32,445 nt of DNA from Rhizobiales bacterium UBA3584 (GTDB lineage Bacteria; Pseudomonadota; Alphaproteobacteria; Rhizobiales; Devosiaceae): NCBI GenBank assembly GCA_002375765.1, contig DFMV01000002.1, positions 1 to 32,445 of the forward strand, written 5' to 3'. Each line of letters opens with the position of its first letter. Within the stretch, counting starts at the first letter, position 1. Positions 25,704 through 32,445 of the stretch are shown piece after piece. Made by a program: the position numbers and the translations under genes. A model generated the notes under the pieces. The model was not told the DNA's origin, ran no database searches, and saw only the letters and a list, made by a program, of their open reading frames with translations.

Positions 25704-26168
25704 ATGAAATTGCCCATCGATGAGATCGACCGCAAAATCCTGCGCGCCATACAGAAGGATTCAGCACGGTCGATGAGCGAGCTCGGCGACCAGATCGGGC
25801 TTTCCGCATCGGCTTGCCACCGGCGTCTCAAGGCGCTCGAGGAACGCGGTTACGTCGCCGGGTATCATGCCGTGCTGAGCCGCGAAAAACTCGGGCTTTC
25901 GATGCAGTTCTTCATCGAACTGTCGCTGACCAGTCAGTCCGACAAGACCTTCGAGGCGTTCGAAAAAGCGGTGCGCGACATTCCTGAAGTTCTCGAATGT
26001 CATCTGATGGCCGGGCAATCGGACTATATCCTGCGCGTTGTCTGTGAGGACGCAGCAGCCTTCGAGCGGCTGCACCGCGATCTTGTTGCCCGCCTGCCGG
26101 GGGTGGCGCGAATTCATTCAAACTTGAGTATTCGTGAAGTCAAACAGTGGAGCAGCTTCCCGATATAG
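25704..26168 (+). CDS. Lrp/AsnC family transcriptional regulator, probable ald regulator
   Basis: A 154-residue DNA-binding protein. The N-terminal winged helix-turn-helix (about 5-60) contains IDRKILRAIQKD and LSASACHRRLKALEERGYV. A RAM/AsnC-type effector-binding domain follows (about 70-150). It includes ECHLMAGQSDYILRVVC, whose glycine-aspartate turn contacts amino acids in known members. ATG 25704 is used, and GTG 25701 is adjacent. Divergence from ald suggests that it senses alanine or another amino acid and controls ald and itself from the 122-bp spacer. This assignment is by context. Confidence 0.88.
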   Translation: MKLPIDEIDRKILRAIQKDSARSMSELGDQIGLSASACHRRLKALEERGYVAGYHAVLSREKLGLSMQFFIELSLTSQSDKTFEAFEKAVRDIPEVLECHLMAGQSDYILRVVCEDAAAFERLHRDLVARLPGVARIHSNLSIREVKQWSSFPI

Positions 26169-26266
26169 TTGCTTTTTTGCCTGAAATTGTGTTCCTCGCG
26201 CGGAGATTCACCGAAATTTAATCGTAATATCGGTTTGTTTGCGTATCTCACGCAACAGGTGTCCTC

Positions 26267-28244
26267 ATGAAATTCACCCGCCCGAAGATTAAAAACATAA
26301 AGCTGTCCACTTCGGTCGTTCTTCTTTTTCTCGCTACGCTTGCATTGTCGGTTGGTAGTATTTTCCGGCTGGTCGATAGCGAATTGCGGAACGAGATTGC
26401 CCGGACGGCTCATCACAATCAGCAATCGAACCTGCGTGTCGCCGCGACAATGTTCGCCGACGCTGTAGAGGGTGGAGAGGTTGCCTGGAACGCCGAGGGC
26501 GAGGTTACGGGTGTTACGCTGCCTGCCATTCCCGAGTTCACCGACAACACGCTGATCGACAAGATCACCCAGGTGACCGGGGAGACCGCCACCGTTTTTG
26601 TTTGGGACGAGGAAACACAGGATTTCTGGCGCCGCACCACAAACATCATCAAGCCGGATGGGACACGCGCCATCGGGACCGAGTTGGGCCAGACCGGCGC
26701 CGTCTATCCGGTGGTCATGTCGGGGGAAACCTTTCTTGGCGAAGCCGTCATTCTGGGCAATCCCTATTTCACCGCTTACCAGCCGATAACGGCGCCGGAC
26801 GGAGAAATCCTGGGCATACTGTATGTGGGCGTGGAAAAGGCCAAGATCGTTGCGTTGCAGGATCAGGTGCTGATGCTTTTGGCGGGGCTGTCGCTTGCGG
26901 TTTTCCTCGTGGCCGGGGGGGCTGGTGCTCGTCGCGTCGCGCCGGCTCATGCGGCCCCTCGCGCGGCTGGCTTCGGCCATGGAGGATGTCGCCGCCGATC
27001 CGGTCAATGCGCAGGTGCCTTACGCCGATCTCGGCAATGAGGTGGGCCTGATGGCGCGGTCAGTCGAAGTGTTTCGCCAGAACGGGGTCCGGGTTGCCGA
27101 AATGAGCGACAGCGAGCGCGACGCGAGCGAAAAGCGGCGCGTCGAGCGTGCGGCCATGATGGAGCAGTTGCGCGACGCGTTCGGCGCCGTGGTGGACGCG
27201 GCGGTGGAGGGCGATTTCAGCCGCCGGGTGGATGAGGCGTTCCCTGACGAACAGCTCAACGCGCTGGCCCGCAGCGTCAATGGACTGGTATCCACCGTTG
27301 CCAATGGCCTTGAAGAGACGGGGGACGTTCTGGCGGCCCTGGCGCAGACGGACCTGACAAAGCGCGTCGAGGGCGAATACAGCGGGGCTTTTGACAAGCT
27401 CAAATCCGATACCAATGCGGTTGCCGACAGGCTGGAAGAAATCGTGGGGCAGTTGCGCCAGACCTCGCGGTCGGTTCGCACGGCGACGGGTGAAATCCTC
27501 TCTGGTGCCACCGACCTTGCCAACCGCACGACGCGGCAGGCGGCAACCATCGAGGAAACGTCGGTCGCCATGGAAGTTGTGGCCACGGCCATCGCCTCGA
27601 ACGCCAAACGGGCACAGCAGGCTCTGGAGCGGGTCAACGAGGTGTCGGAACTGGCCGGCAGCAGCGGCGAGGTGATGACCAGCGCCACCCACGCGATGGA
27701 ACGCATTACGACCTCGTCGGGCAAGATTTCCAACATCATCGGCATGATCGACGATATCGCTTTCCAGACCAACCTTTTGGCGCTCAATGCTTCGGTGGAA
27801 GCAGCGCGGGCCGGGGAGGCGGGCAAGGGCTTTGCGGTTGTCGCGATCGAAGTGCGGCGGCTGGCTCAATCGGCGGCGCAGGCCTCCGCGGAGGTCAAGG
27901 CCCTGATCGAGCAGAGCGCCAGTGAAGTCGATGGGGGCTCGAAACTCGTGGCCAACGCAGCGGGCATGCTCGAGCAGATCCGCGAGGCGATCATGGTCAA
28001 TGCCCAACTGATGGGCGATGTCGCCAGCGCCAACAGCGAGCAGGCGAATTCGGTCTCGGACGTGAACCGGGCCGTCAGCCAGCTCGACGAGATGACCCAG
28101 CACAATGCGGCGCTGGTCGAGGAAACCAACGCAGCCATCGAGCAGACCGAGGTTCAGGCGCGCCAGCTCGATGAGATCGTCGAGATCTTCCGCGTTTCGG
28201 ATGGCAATTCCGATGACATGCAGCCAAAGGCGAGGGCGGCTTAG
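26267..28244 (+). pseudogene. methyl-accepting chemotaxis protein, frameshifted in a G7 tract
   Basis: Two overlapping frames together make one receptor of about 658 residues. The first frame (26267 onward) has a membrane helix (about 14-36) and a periplasmic Cache-like sensor. The sensor ends in GEILGILYVGVEKAKI, and the second membrane helix begins after it. At 26915-26921 there are seven G. Removing one restores the helix as [15 protein letters not shown] and joins the HAMP region and cytoplasmic signalling domain. That domain has the hairpin tip [21 protein letters not shown] split over about residues 490-510. As written, the first frame ends at 27040 after unrelated residues. The cause may be a sequencing error, a recent mutation or slippage-based switching. 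Confidence 0.85.
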
Positions 28245-28272
28245 ATAAGTTGCCCACGGCAAAACCAAACCT

Positions 28273-28336
28273 CCTGTGCAGTCTGCCCAAGCCTTAGGCA
28301 ATTGGCTGGGCTTGCACAGGATTTGGCATTTTTTAC
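28273..28336 (+). terminator. long hairpin after the chemotaxis receptor gene
   Basis: CCTGTGCA (28273-28280) pairs TGCACAGG (28313-28320) perfectly. GCCC and AGCC inside pair with GGGC and GGCT. A T run occurs at about 28330-28334, 10 nt after the stem. It is probably the terminator of the receptor gene. Confidence 0.6.
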
Positions 28337-28367
28337 TTTACAGTCAAAAATCGCCGCGCTTGTATCA

Positions 28368-28387
28368 CCCTTGGCAAAACCAAGGGG
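28368..28387 (+). promoter_or_regulatory. hairpin covering the binding-protein ribosome-binding site
   Basis: CCCTTGG (28368-28374) pairs CCAAGGG (28380-28386) with loop CAAAA. The right arm is the likely ribosome-binding site (AAGGGG) of the ATG at 28398, so the stem could limit translation. Confidence 0.5.
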
Positions 28388-28397
28388 TAAATCCATC

Positions 28398-29429
28398 ATG
28401 CTTAACCGCAGAGTGTTCACGCTGGCCGCCGGGTCGCTGGTTCTGGGCGCAAGCCTTGCCGCACCGGTGATGAGCCAGGAATTGACGCCGGTCCGCTTCA
28501 CGCTGGACTGGCGCATCGAAGGGCCGGCCGCCGGCTTCATGCTGGCGCGCGACAATGGCTATTTCGAAGAAGAAGGGCTCGATGTGACCTTCGATGTCGG
28601 CAATGGCTCGGTCGAGGTCATCCCGCGCGTTGCGACGGGTGCCTATGACATGGGCTTTGGCGACATCAACTCGCTCATCAAGTTTCTCGACGAAGATGCA
28701 AGCCAGCCGATCAAGGCGATCATGATGATCTATGAGACCCCGACCTTTTCGGTCGTGGGGCGCTCGTCGCTGGGCATCACCGAAGACCCGGCATCGCTGG
28801 AAGGCAAGACGCTGGGCGCGCCGCCGCCCGATGGCGCGTTCGCCCAGTGGCCGGCTTTCGTTGAGGCTTCGGGGATCGATACGTCCGATATCACCATCGA
28901 ATCCATCGGCTTTCCGGTGCGTGAGCCGATGCTGGCGCAAGGGGATGTGGACGCGGTGTTCGGGTTTGCCTTTTCGGTGATCCTGAACCTCAAGGCGCAA
29001 GGCGTGCCCGACGAGGATATCGTGCCGATCATGATGGCCGATCACGGGCTCGAGCTGTACGGCAACGCGATCATGGTCAACACGACATTTGCGGAAGAAA
29101 ATCCCGAAGTGGTCGAGGGCATGCTGCGCGCGCTGGCCAAGGGTTTTGCCGATGCGGTGGCCGATCCGGCAGCGGGTGCCGCGGCGGTGGTCGCGGCCAA
29201 CGACATTCTCGATATCGCCATCGAGACCGAGCGGCTGGAAATGGCCAACGAGATGAACATCAATACCCCTTACGTCCAGGAAAACGGGTTCGGGGGCATC
29301 GATTTCGACCGTCTCGACCGCGCCATCGCCCAGCTTGGCACCTCGATCGGCATCTCGTCGGATATTTCGGCAGCGGACGTGTTCGACGACAGCTATCTGC
29401 CGCCGGCTGAAGAGCGCATGTTCGAGTAA
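28398..29429 (+). CDS. ABC transporter substrate-binding protein, NMT1/THI5-like
   Basis: A 343-residue exported binding protein. ATG 28398 begins a signal peptide with RR near the start, a hydrophobic core and probable cleavage after VMS near residue 27. The frame extends upstream, but without a signal peptide. The mature part opens with VRFTLDWRIEGPAAGFMLAR and YFEEEGLDVTF, typical of the SsuA/TauA/ThiY superfamily that binds sulfonates, nitrate, hydroxymethylpyrimidine-type compounds or aromatic acids. The substrate cannot be fixed from sequence alone; no thiamine riboswitch precedes it. It is followed by a strong hairpin and the ATPase and permease genes, forming one importer. Confidence 0.9.
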   Translation: MLNRRVFTLAAGSLVLGASLAAPVMSQELTPVRFTLDWRIEGPAAGFMLARDNGYFEEEGLDVTFDVGNGSVEVIPRVATGAYDMGFGDINSLIKFLDEDASQPIKAIMMIYETPTFSVVGRSSLGITEDPASLEGKTLGAPPPDGAFAQWPAFVEASGIDTSDITIESIGFPVREPMLAQGDVDAVFGFAFSVILNLKAQGVPDEDIVPIMMADHGLELYGNAIMVNTTFAEENPEVVEGMLRALAKGFADAVADPAAGAAAVVAANDILDIAIETERLEMANEMNINTPYVQENGFGGIDFDRLDRAIAQLGTSIGISSDISAADVFDDSYLPPAEERMFE

Positions 29430-29439
29430 TCACGCTTTG

Positions 29440-29464
29440 GCCGGGCTCGATCAGAGCCCGGCCA
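29440..29464 (+). promoter_or_regulatory. intercistronic hairpin between binding protein and ATPase genes
   Basis: GGCCGGGCTC (29440-29449) pairs GAGCCCGGCC (29455-29464) perfectly, flanked by CTTT and AAAG. No T run follows. Such stems after binding-protein genes commonly stabilise the upstream mRNA or partly terminate, giving excess binding protein over the membrane components. Confidence 0.75.
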
Positions 29465-29481
29465 CCAAAGGGGGGCAGACT

Positions 29482-30273
29482 ATGAGCAAACCGCTCGTTG
29501 AAATCGACAATGTCGACATGCGCTATGGCGGCGCCGATGGCACGCTGGCGGTGTCGGGGCTCGATATGCGCGTCGCCAAGGGCGAATTCGCCGCCGTGGT
29601 CGGGCCGTCCGGGTGCGGGAAGTCGACGCTCATGAAACTCGTCACCGGCCTGCATATCCCGCAGACGGGGGTGGTGACGGTGGCGGGGAGCTATGTGACC
29701 AAGCCGGTTTCCATCGTCGGCATGGCGTTCCAGAACCCAACGATGCTGCCCTGGCGCACGACGCTGGACAATATTTTGCTGCCGCTCGAAATCGTCGAAA
29801 AGCACCGCCATAGGTTGCGCCGGCACAAGGCGGAATATGTCGCCAAGGCCGAGGCTTTGCTGGAAACGGTGGGGCTGAAGGGCTTCGGCTCGAAATTTCC
29901 CTGGCAGCTTTCGGGCGGCATGCAGCAGCGGGCCAATCTGTGCCGCGCGCTGATTCACGAGCCCGAATTGCTGATGCTGGACGAACCGTTCGGGGCGCTC
30001 GATGCGTTTACTCGCGAAGAACTCTGGCAGGTGATCCGCGACCTGCATGCCGCGCAGGGGGTGACCATCGTTCTGGTCACCCACGATCTGCGCGAAGCCG
30101 CGTTCCTGGCCGACACCATTCATGTGATGAGCGCGCGTCCTGGGAAGGTGGTGAACGTGCACAAGGTTCCCTTTCCGCGCCCGCGCGAACTGGACGTGAT
30201 GTATGAGCCGGGGTTCAACGACATGGTCCACGCGCTGCGGGCCGAAATCGCCGAAGCGAGGGCCGTGGCATGA
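29482..30273 (+). CDS. ABC transporter ATP-binding protein (nitrate/sulfonate/taurine type)
   Basis: A 263-residue import ATPase. ATG 29482 follows AAAGGGGGG. The A-loop aromatic is Tyr in MRYGGADG. Walker A is GPSGCGKST (about 42-50), the Q-loop is in GMAFQNPTMLPWRT, the signature is LSGGMQQR (about 147-154), Walker B is LLMLDEPFGALD (about 166-177), and the switch His is in LVTHDLREAAFLAD. This set is characteristic of the SsuB/TauB/NrtD group. It energises uptake with the permease encoded next, whose start overlaps its stop as ATGA. Confidence 0.95.
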   Translation: MSKPLVEIDNVDMRYGGADGTLAVSGLDMRVAKGEFAAVVGPSGCGKSTLMKLVTGLHIPQTGVVTVAGSYVTKPVSIVGMAFQNPTMLPWRTTLDNILLPLEIVEKHRHRLRRHKAEYVAKAEALLETVGLKGFGSKFPWQLSGGMQQRANLCRALIHEPELLMLDEPFGALDAFTREELWQVIRDLHAAQGVTIVLVTHDLREAAFLADTIHVMSARPGKVVNVHKVPFPRPRELDVMYEPGFNDMVHALRAEIAEARAVA

Positions 30274-31088
30274 CCGATACGCCCGCTCCAACTGTCACGG
30301 TCAGCAAGCCGATTGCGAAAAAGCCGTTCAACTGGCTGCCCTGGATGCCGTGGATCTATACGGTGGCGCTGTTTGTCATCTGGGAAATCGGGGTGCGGCT
30401 TTCGGGGCTGCCGCATACGGTTTTTCCGGCGCCAACGCGGATTTTCGAGGCAATCATCCAGTATTGGCCGGCCATCCAGCGCCATTCGATCCAGACGCTT
30501 TATACCACCACGCTCGGGTTCATCCTCGCGGTGATCGGCGGGCTGGCGCTGGGGCTGTTGATCGGCTGGTCGCGGACCATCTATGCGGGGCTCTATCCGA
30601 TCATGGTGGGGTTCAATGCCATCCCCAAGGTGGCGCTGGTGCCCATTCTGGTCATCTGGTTCGGTATCGGGACGGTACCCGCGGTGCTGACGGCCTTCCT
30701 CATCGCCTTTTTCCCCATCGTCGTGAATGTCGCCACGGGGCTCGCCACCATCGAGCCGGAAACCGAGGATGTGCTGCGGGCGCTGGGGGCGAAGAAAATG
30801 GACATCATGCTCAAGGTCGGCATTCCGCGCTCGATGCCCTATTTCTTCGGCTCGCTCAAAGTGGCGATCACGCTGGCGTTCGTCGGTTCGGTGATCTCGG
30901 AAACCGTCGCGGCCAATTCCGGGCTCGGCTACATGATGAGCGCCGCCCAGAGCCAGTTCAACGTGCCGCTGGTCTTTGCGGGGCTGGTGATGCTCGCCGT
31001 CGAGGGCATTGCCATGTACGCGCTGATGGCGTGGATCGAAAAGCGCACCACGGGATGGGCGCATCGGTCGACGACGATGGCGGGGTAG
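30270..31088 (+). CDS. ABC transporter permease (SsuC/TauC-like)
   Basis: A 272-residue inner-membrane protein with about six hydrophobic segments from residue 27 onward, after a Thr/Lys-rich cytosolic N-terminus. The coupling (EAA) loop is DVLRALGAKKMDIMLKVGIP (about 170-189), which docks on the ATPase. The start overlaps the stop of the ATPase gene by 4 bp (ATGA). It probably acts as a homodimer. It completes the binding protein-ATPase-permease importer of the nitrate/sulfonate/taurine superfamily. A palindromic repeat follows the stop. Confidence 0.94.
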   Translation: MTDTPAPTVTVSKPIAKKPFNWLPWMPWIYTVALFVIWEIGVRLSGLPHTVFPAPTRIFEAIIQYWPAIQRHSIQTLYTTTLGFILAVIGGLALGLLIGWSRTIYAGLYPIMVGFNAIPKVALVPILVIWFGIGTVPAVLTAFLIAFFPIVVNVATGLATIEPETEDVLRALGAKKMDIMLKVGIPRSMPYFFGSLKVAITLAFVGSVISETVAANSGLGYMMSAAQSQFNVPLVFAGLVMLAVEGIAMYALMAWIEKRTTGWAHRSTTMAG

Positions 31089-31103
31089 GATCCACGTTTG
31101 GTC

Positions 31104-31148
31104 GCGCTTCCGAACCGGATAAGTGGTGCCCACTTATCCTGGAAGCGC
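31104..31148. repeat. two-part palindromic element, copy C
   Basis: GCGCTTCC (31104-31111) pairs GGAAGCGC (31141-31148). Inside, GGATAAGTG (31117-31125) pairs CACTTATCC (31131-31139). CGAACCGGA begins the left inner arm as in copy A. It lies between the convergent permease and oxidoreductase genes and may terminate both. Confidence 0.8.
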
Positions 31149-31153
31149 TCCGC

Positions 31154-32155
31154 TCAGGGCATCTCTATAATCACGTCCCCCGCCTTGGTTTCCTGCTCGA
31201 CATAGCGGTGCGCTTCGGCGATAGCCTCAAGAGGCATGACGCGGTCGATGACGCCGTGGAGTTTGCCTTCTGCGACCAGTTCGCTCAGCAAAAGCATGTC
31301 CCTGGCCTTGTCGGGCAGGGGACGCAGGCCGGTGGTGGCCAGTTTGCCGCGTTTGCCCTGCTTGTCCCTGCCGGTGAGCATGGCCCACAGGATGGCGAAG
31401 GAGGGGGTGGTGGTGAGATAAATGCCACCCGGTTTCAGCGCCCTCCTGCATGCCGAAAAGCTGCTTTTGCCCACGGCATCGAAAATCACGTCATAGGCGG
31501 CTTCGACATTGGTGAAATCGGACGTATGGCGGTCGATGATGGTATCGGCGCCAAGGCTTGAAACGAGATCGGCGTTGCGGGCGCTGCACACGGCGGTGAC
31601 CTCTGCGCCCATGTGGCGGGCCAGTTGCACGGCCACGGTGCCGATGCTACCCGCTGCGCCGTTGATGAGGATCGATTGTCCGGGCTGCAGCTTTGCCTCG
31701 TCGCGCAGAAACGGCATGGCGGTCAAAAAGCTGTAGGTGAGGCCGGCCGCTTCGCCGAAGTCGAGCGCGTCGGGCATGATGGCAAGCGGCGCGTCTTCGG
31801 CCAGGGCGACATATTGGGCCATGGCTGAAGGGTTGGGTTCGGTTGTGCCGAACACGCGATCGCCCACCGAAAACCGGGTGACCTCCTGGCCAGCGGCCAC
31901 AACCTCCCCAGCCACGGCGCCGCCTGGAATGGGCGCCTTGGGGCGCAGCAATCCGGCGAAGAACCGCACGATAAAGGGGTCTGCGGACCGAAAGGCGCAA
32001 TCGGGCAGGCTGACTGTCGAGGCGCGTGTGCGGATCAGCACATCGCTGGGACCCATCACAGGCATTGCAGTTTCACGCACGGTGATGGCCTGGGGCGGGC
32101 CGTAACGCTCGATCCAGGCGGCCTTCATCGGGGCGGCGGGTACGGGGTGTGTCAT
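31154..32155 (-). CDS. NAD(P)-dependent alcohol dehydrogenase / quinone oxidoreductase (MDR superfamily)
   Basis: A 333-residue medium-chain dehydrogenase/reductase. The N-terminal GroES-like domain (about 10-130) contains GPSDVLIRTRASTVSLPDC and GGAVAGEVVAAGQEVTRFSVGDRVFG. The Rossmann motif is INGAAGSIGTVAVQLARHMG (about 164-183). The usual structural-zinc cysteine cluster is absent, which points to the zinc-free quinone oxidoreductase-like group. It probably uses NADPH, though the exact substrate is unknown. Its ATG overlaps the stop of the XRE regulator gene (ATGA), so the regulator may control it within one operon. Confidence 0.9.
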   Translation of the reverse strand: MTHPVPAAPMKAAWIERYGPPQAITVRETAMPVMGPSDVLIRTRASTVSLPDCAFRSADPFIVRFFAGLLRPKAPIPGGAVAGEVVAAGQEVTRFSVGDRVFGTTEPNPSAMAQYVALAEDAPLAIMPDALDFGEAAGLTYSFLTAMPFLRDEAKLQPGQSILINGAAGSIGTVAVQLARHMGAEVTAVCSARNADLVSSLGADTIIDRHTSDFTNVEAAYDVIFDAVGKSSFSACRRALKPGGIYLTTTPSFAILWAMLTGRDKQGKRGKLATTGLRPLPDKARDMLLLSELVAEGKLHGVIDRVMPLEAIAEAHRYVEQETKAGDVIIEMP

Positions 32156-32379
32156 TGGCTGTCCTCGTCATACTGGAACGCTTCTTCAAGCGGCACGCCA
32201 AAGGTGCGCGCTATGCGGAAGGCAACTTCAAGAGAGGGCGAATAGCGCCCCTGTTCGATGGCCACGACGGTCTGGCGGGTGACGCCGACTTTTTCGGCCA
32301 ACGCGGCCTGGGTCATCTCCCCGGCGTGGAACCGCAGGGTGCGGATGGTGTTGGAGATTTTTGGTTTTCCCTTGCCCAC
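32152..32379 (-). CDS. XRE-family helix-turn-helix regulator (short, YgzD-like)
   Basis: A 75-residue protein consisting almost only of a lambda-repressor-type HTH. It contains MTQAALAEKVGVTRQTVVAI (about 22-41) followed by EQGRYSPSLEVAFRIARTFG and an acidic C-terminus. It starts with GTG at 32379, only 5 nt after the preceding gene's stop. Its stop overlaps the next gene's ATG. Such small HTH proteins are often paired with a small membrane protein gene, as here. The target is unknown. Confidence 0.9.
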   Translation of the reverse strand: MGKGKPKISNTIRTLRFHAGEMTQAALAEKVGVTRQTVVAIEQGRYSPSLEVAFRIARTFGVPLEEAFQYDEDSQ

Positions 32380-32384
32380 CTGGT

Positions 32385-32445
32385 TTATCCGATCCGGTAG
32401 TAAACGAGCTGGGATGCGGCGAAAACGCCGCCGGCCAGCATGGAA
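32385..32445 (-). CDS. C-terminus of a membrane protein (fragment at right edge)
   Basis: Nineteen codons before a TAA at 32387-32385 read SMLAGGVFAASQLVYYRIG, a small-residue-rich hydrophobic helix with an aromatic, basic end. This is typical of the last transmembrane segment of a small integral membrane protein. It lies 5 nt upstream of the XRE gene, so the two are probably co-transcribed. The family cannot be named from this fragment; a DUF2178-like partner of short XRE regulators is a guess. Confidence 0.6.
   Translation of the reverse strand, partial: SMLAGGVFAASQLVYYRIG

Noticed and set aside
28245..28397. Thiamine riboswitch upstream of the NMT1/THI5-like binding protein
   Set aside because: The conserved CTGAGA and the downstream THI-box segments are absent.
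30203..31561. Plus-strand frame of 452 codons across the permease gene
   Set aside because: It is in a different frame from the permease, which has clear membrane segments and an EAA loop. It also continues antisense into the oxidoreductase gene.

Overview
The window reads as a chromosomal segment of a high-GC alphaproteobacterium, most likely of the Hyphomicrobiales (Rhizobiales). The evidence is a complete PhyR-NepR-EcfG general stress response (GSR) locus, a rhizobial-style glgP-glgB-glgC-glgA-pgm-glgX glycogen cluster, and short intergenic palindromes of a type common in that order. A Devosia/Pelagibacterium-like organism is my guess from overall protein character, not something I could test. 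I see no phage, insertion sequence, CRISPR array, tRNA or rRNA.

Layout. 1-4274: the 5' end of a leftward ABC ATPase gene; a leftward membrane protein with the site-2 protease fold but none of its metal ligands; then rightward mtnN-like nucleosidase, an endonuclease/exonuclease/phosphatase protein and Uup-type ABC-F ATPase. 4275-6704: a structured leader with a 22-codon ORF coupled to an L,D-transpeptidase lipoprotein, an HI0933-type flavoprotein, and a small leftward membrane protein. 6705-12901: the GSR island, with a PRC-barrel exported protein, a holin-like and a DUF883 protein, ecfG, nepR, phyR, a DUF1328 protein and an HWE-type histidine kinase. 12902-24268: the glycogen cluster. 24463-26168: alanine dehydrogenase divergent from an Lrp/AsnC regulator. 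26267-28244: a chemotaxis receptor broken by one extra base in a run of seven G. 28398-31088: an NMT1/THI5-type ABC importer (binding protein, ATPase, permease). 31154-32445, leftward: an MDR-type oxidoreductase, an XRE regulator and the tail of a membrane protein.

The strongest system-level signal is the stress island. Six exact matches to the EcfG promoter (GGAAC, 16-17 nt, CGTT) lie within 6 kb. They face the PRC-barrel gene, the DUF883-holin pair, nepR-ecfG, phyR, the DUF1328 gene, and a non-coding stretch that ends in a perfect intrinsic terminator. The last looks like an undescribed EcfG-dependent small RNA of about 83 nt (12747-12665, minus strand). The nepR and phyR promoters are back to back with their -35 boxes only 8 bp apart. 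Two other promoters have their -35 box inside the hairpin that follows the upstream stress gene.

The glycogen cluster covers ADP-glucose synthesis (glgC), chain elongation (glgA), branching (glgB), phosphorolysis (glgP), debranching (glgX) and glucose-1-P/glucose-6-P exchange (pgm). ATGA overlaps link glgC-glgA and glgA-pgm, so these are probably translated in a coupled way.
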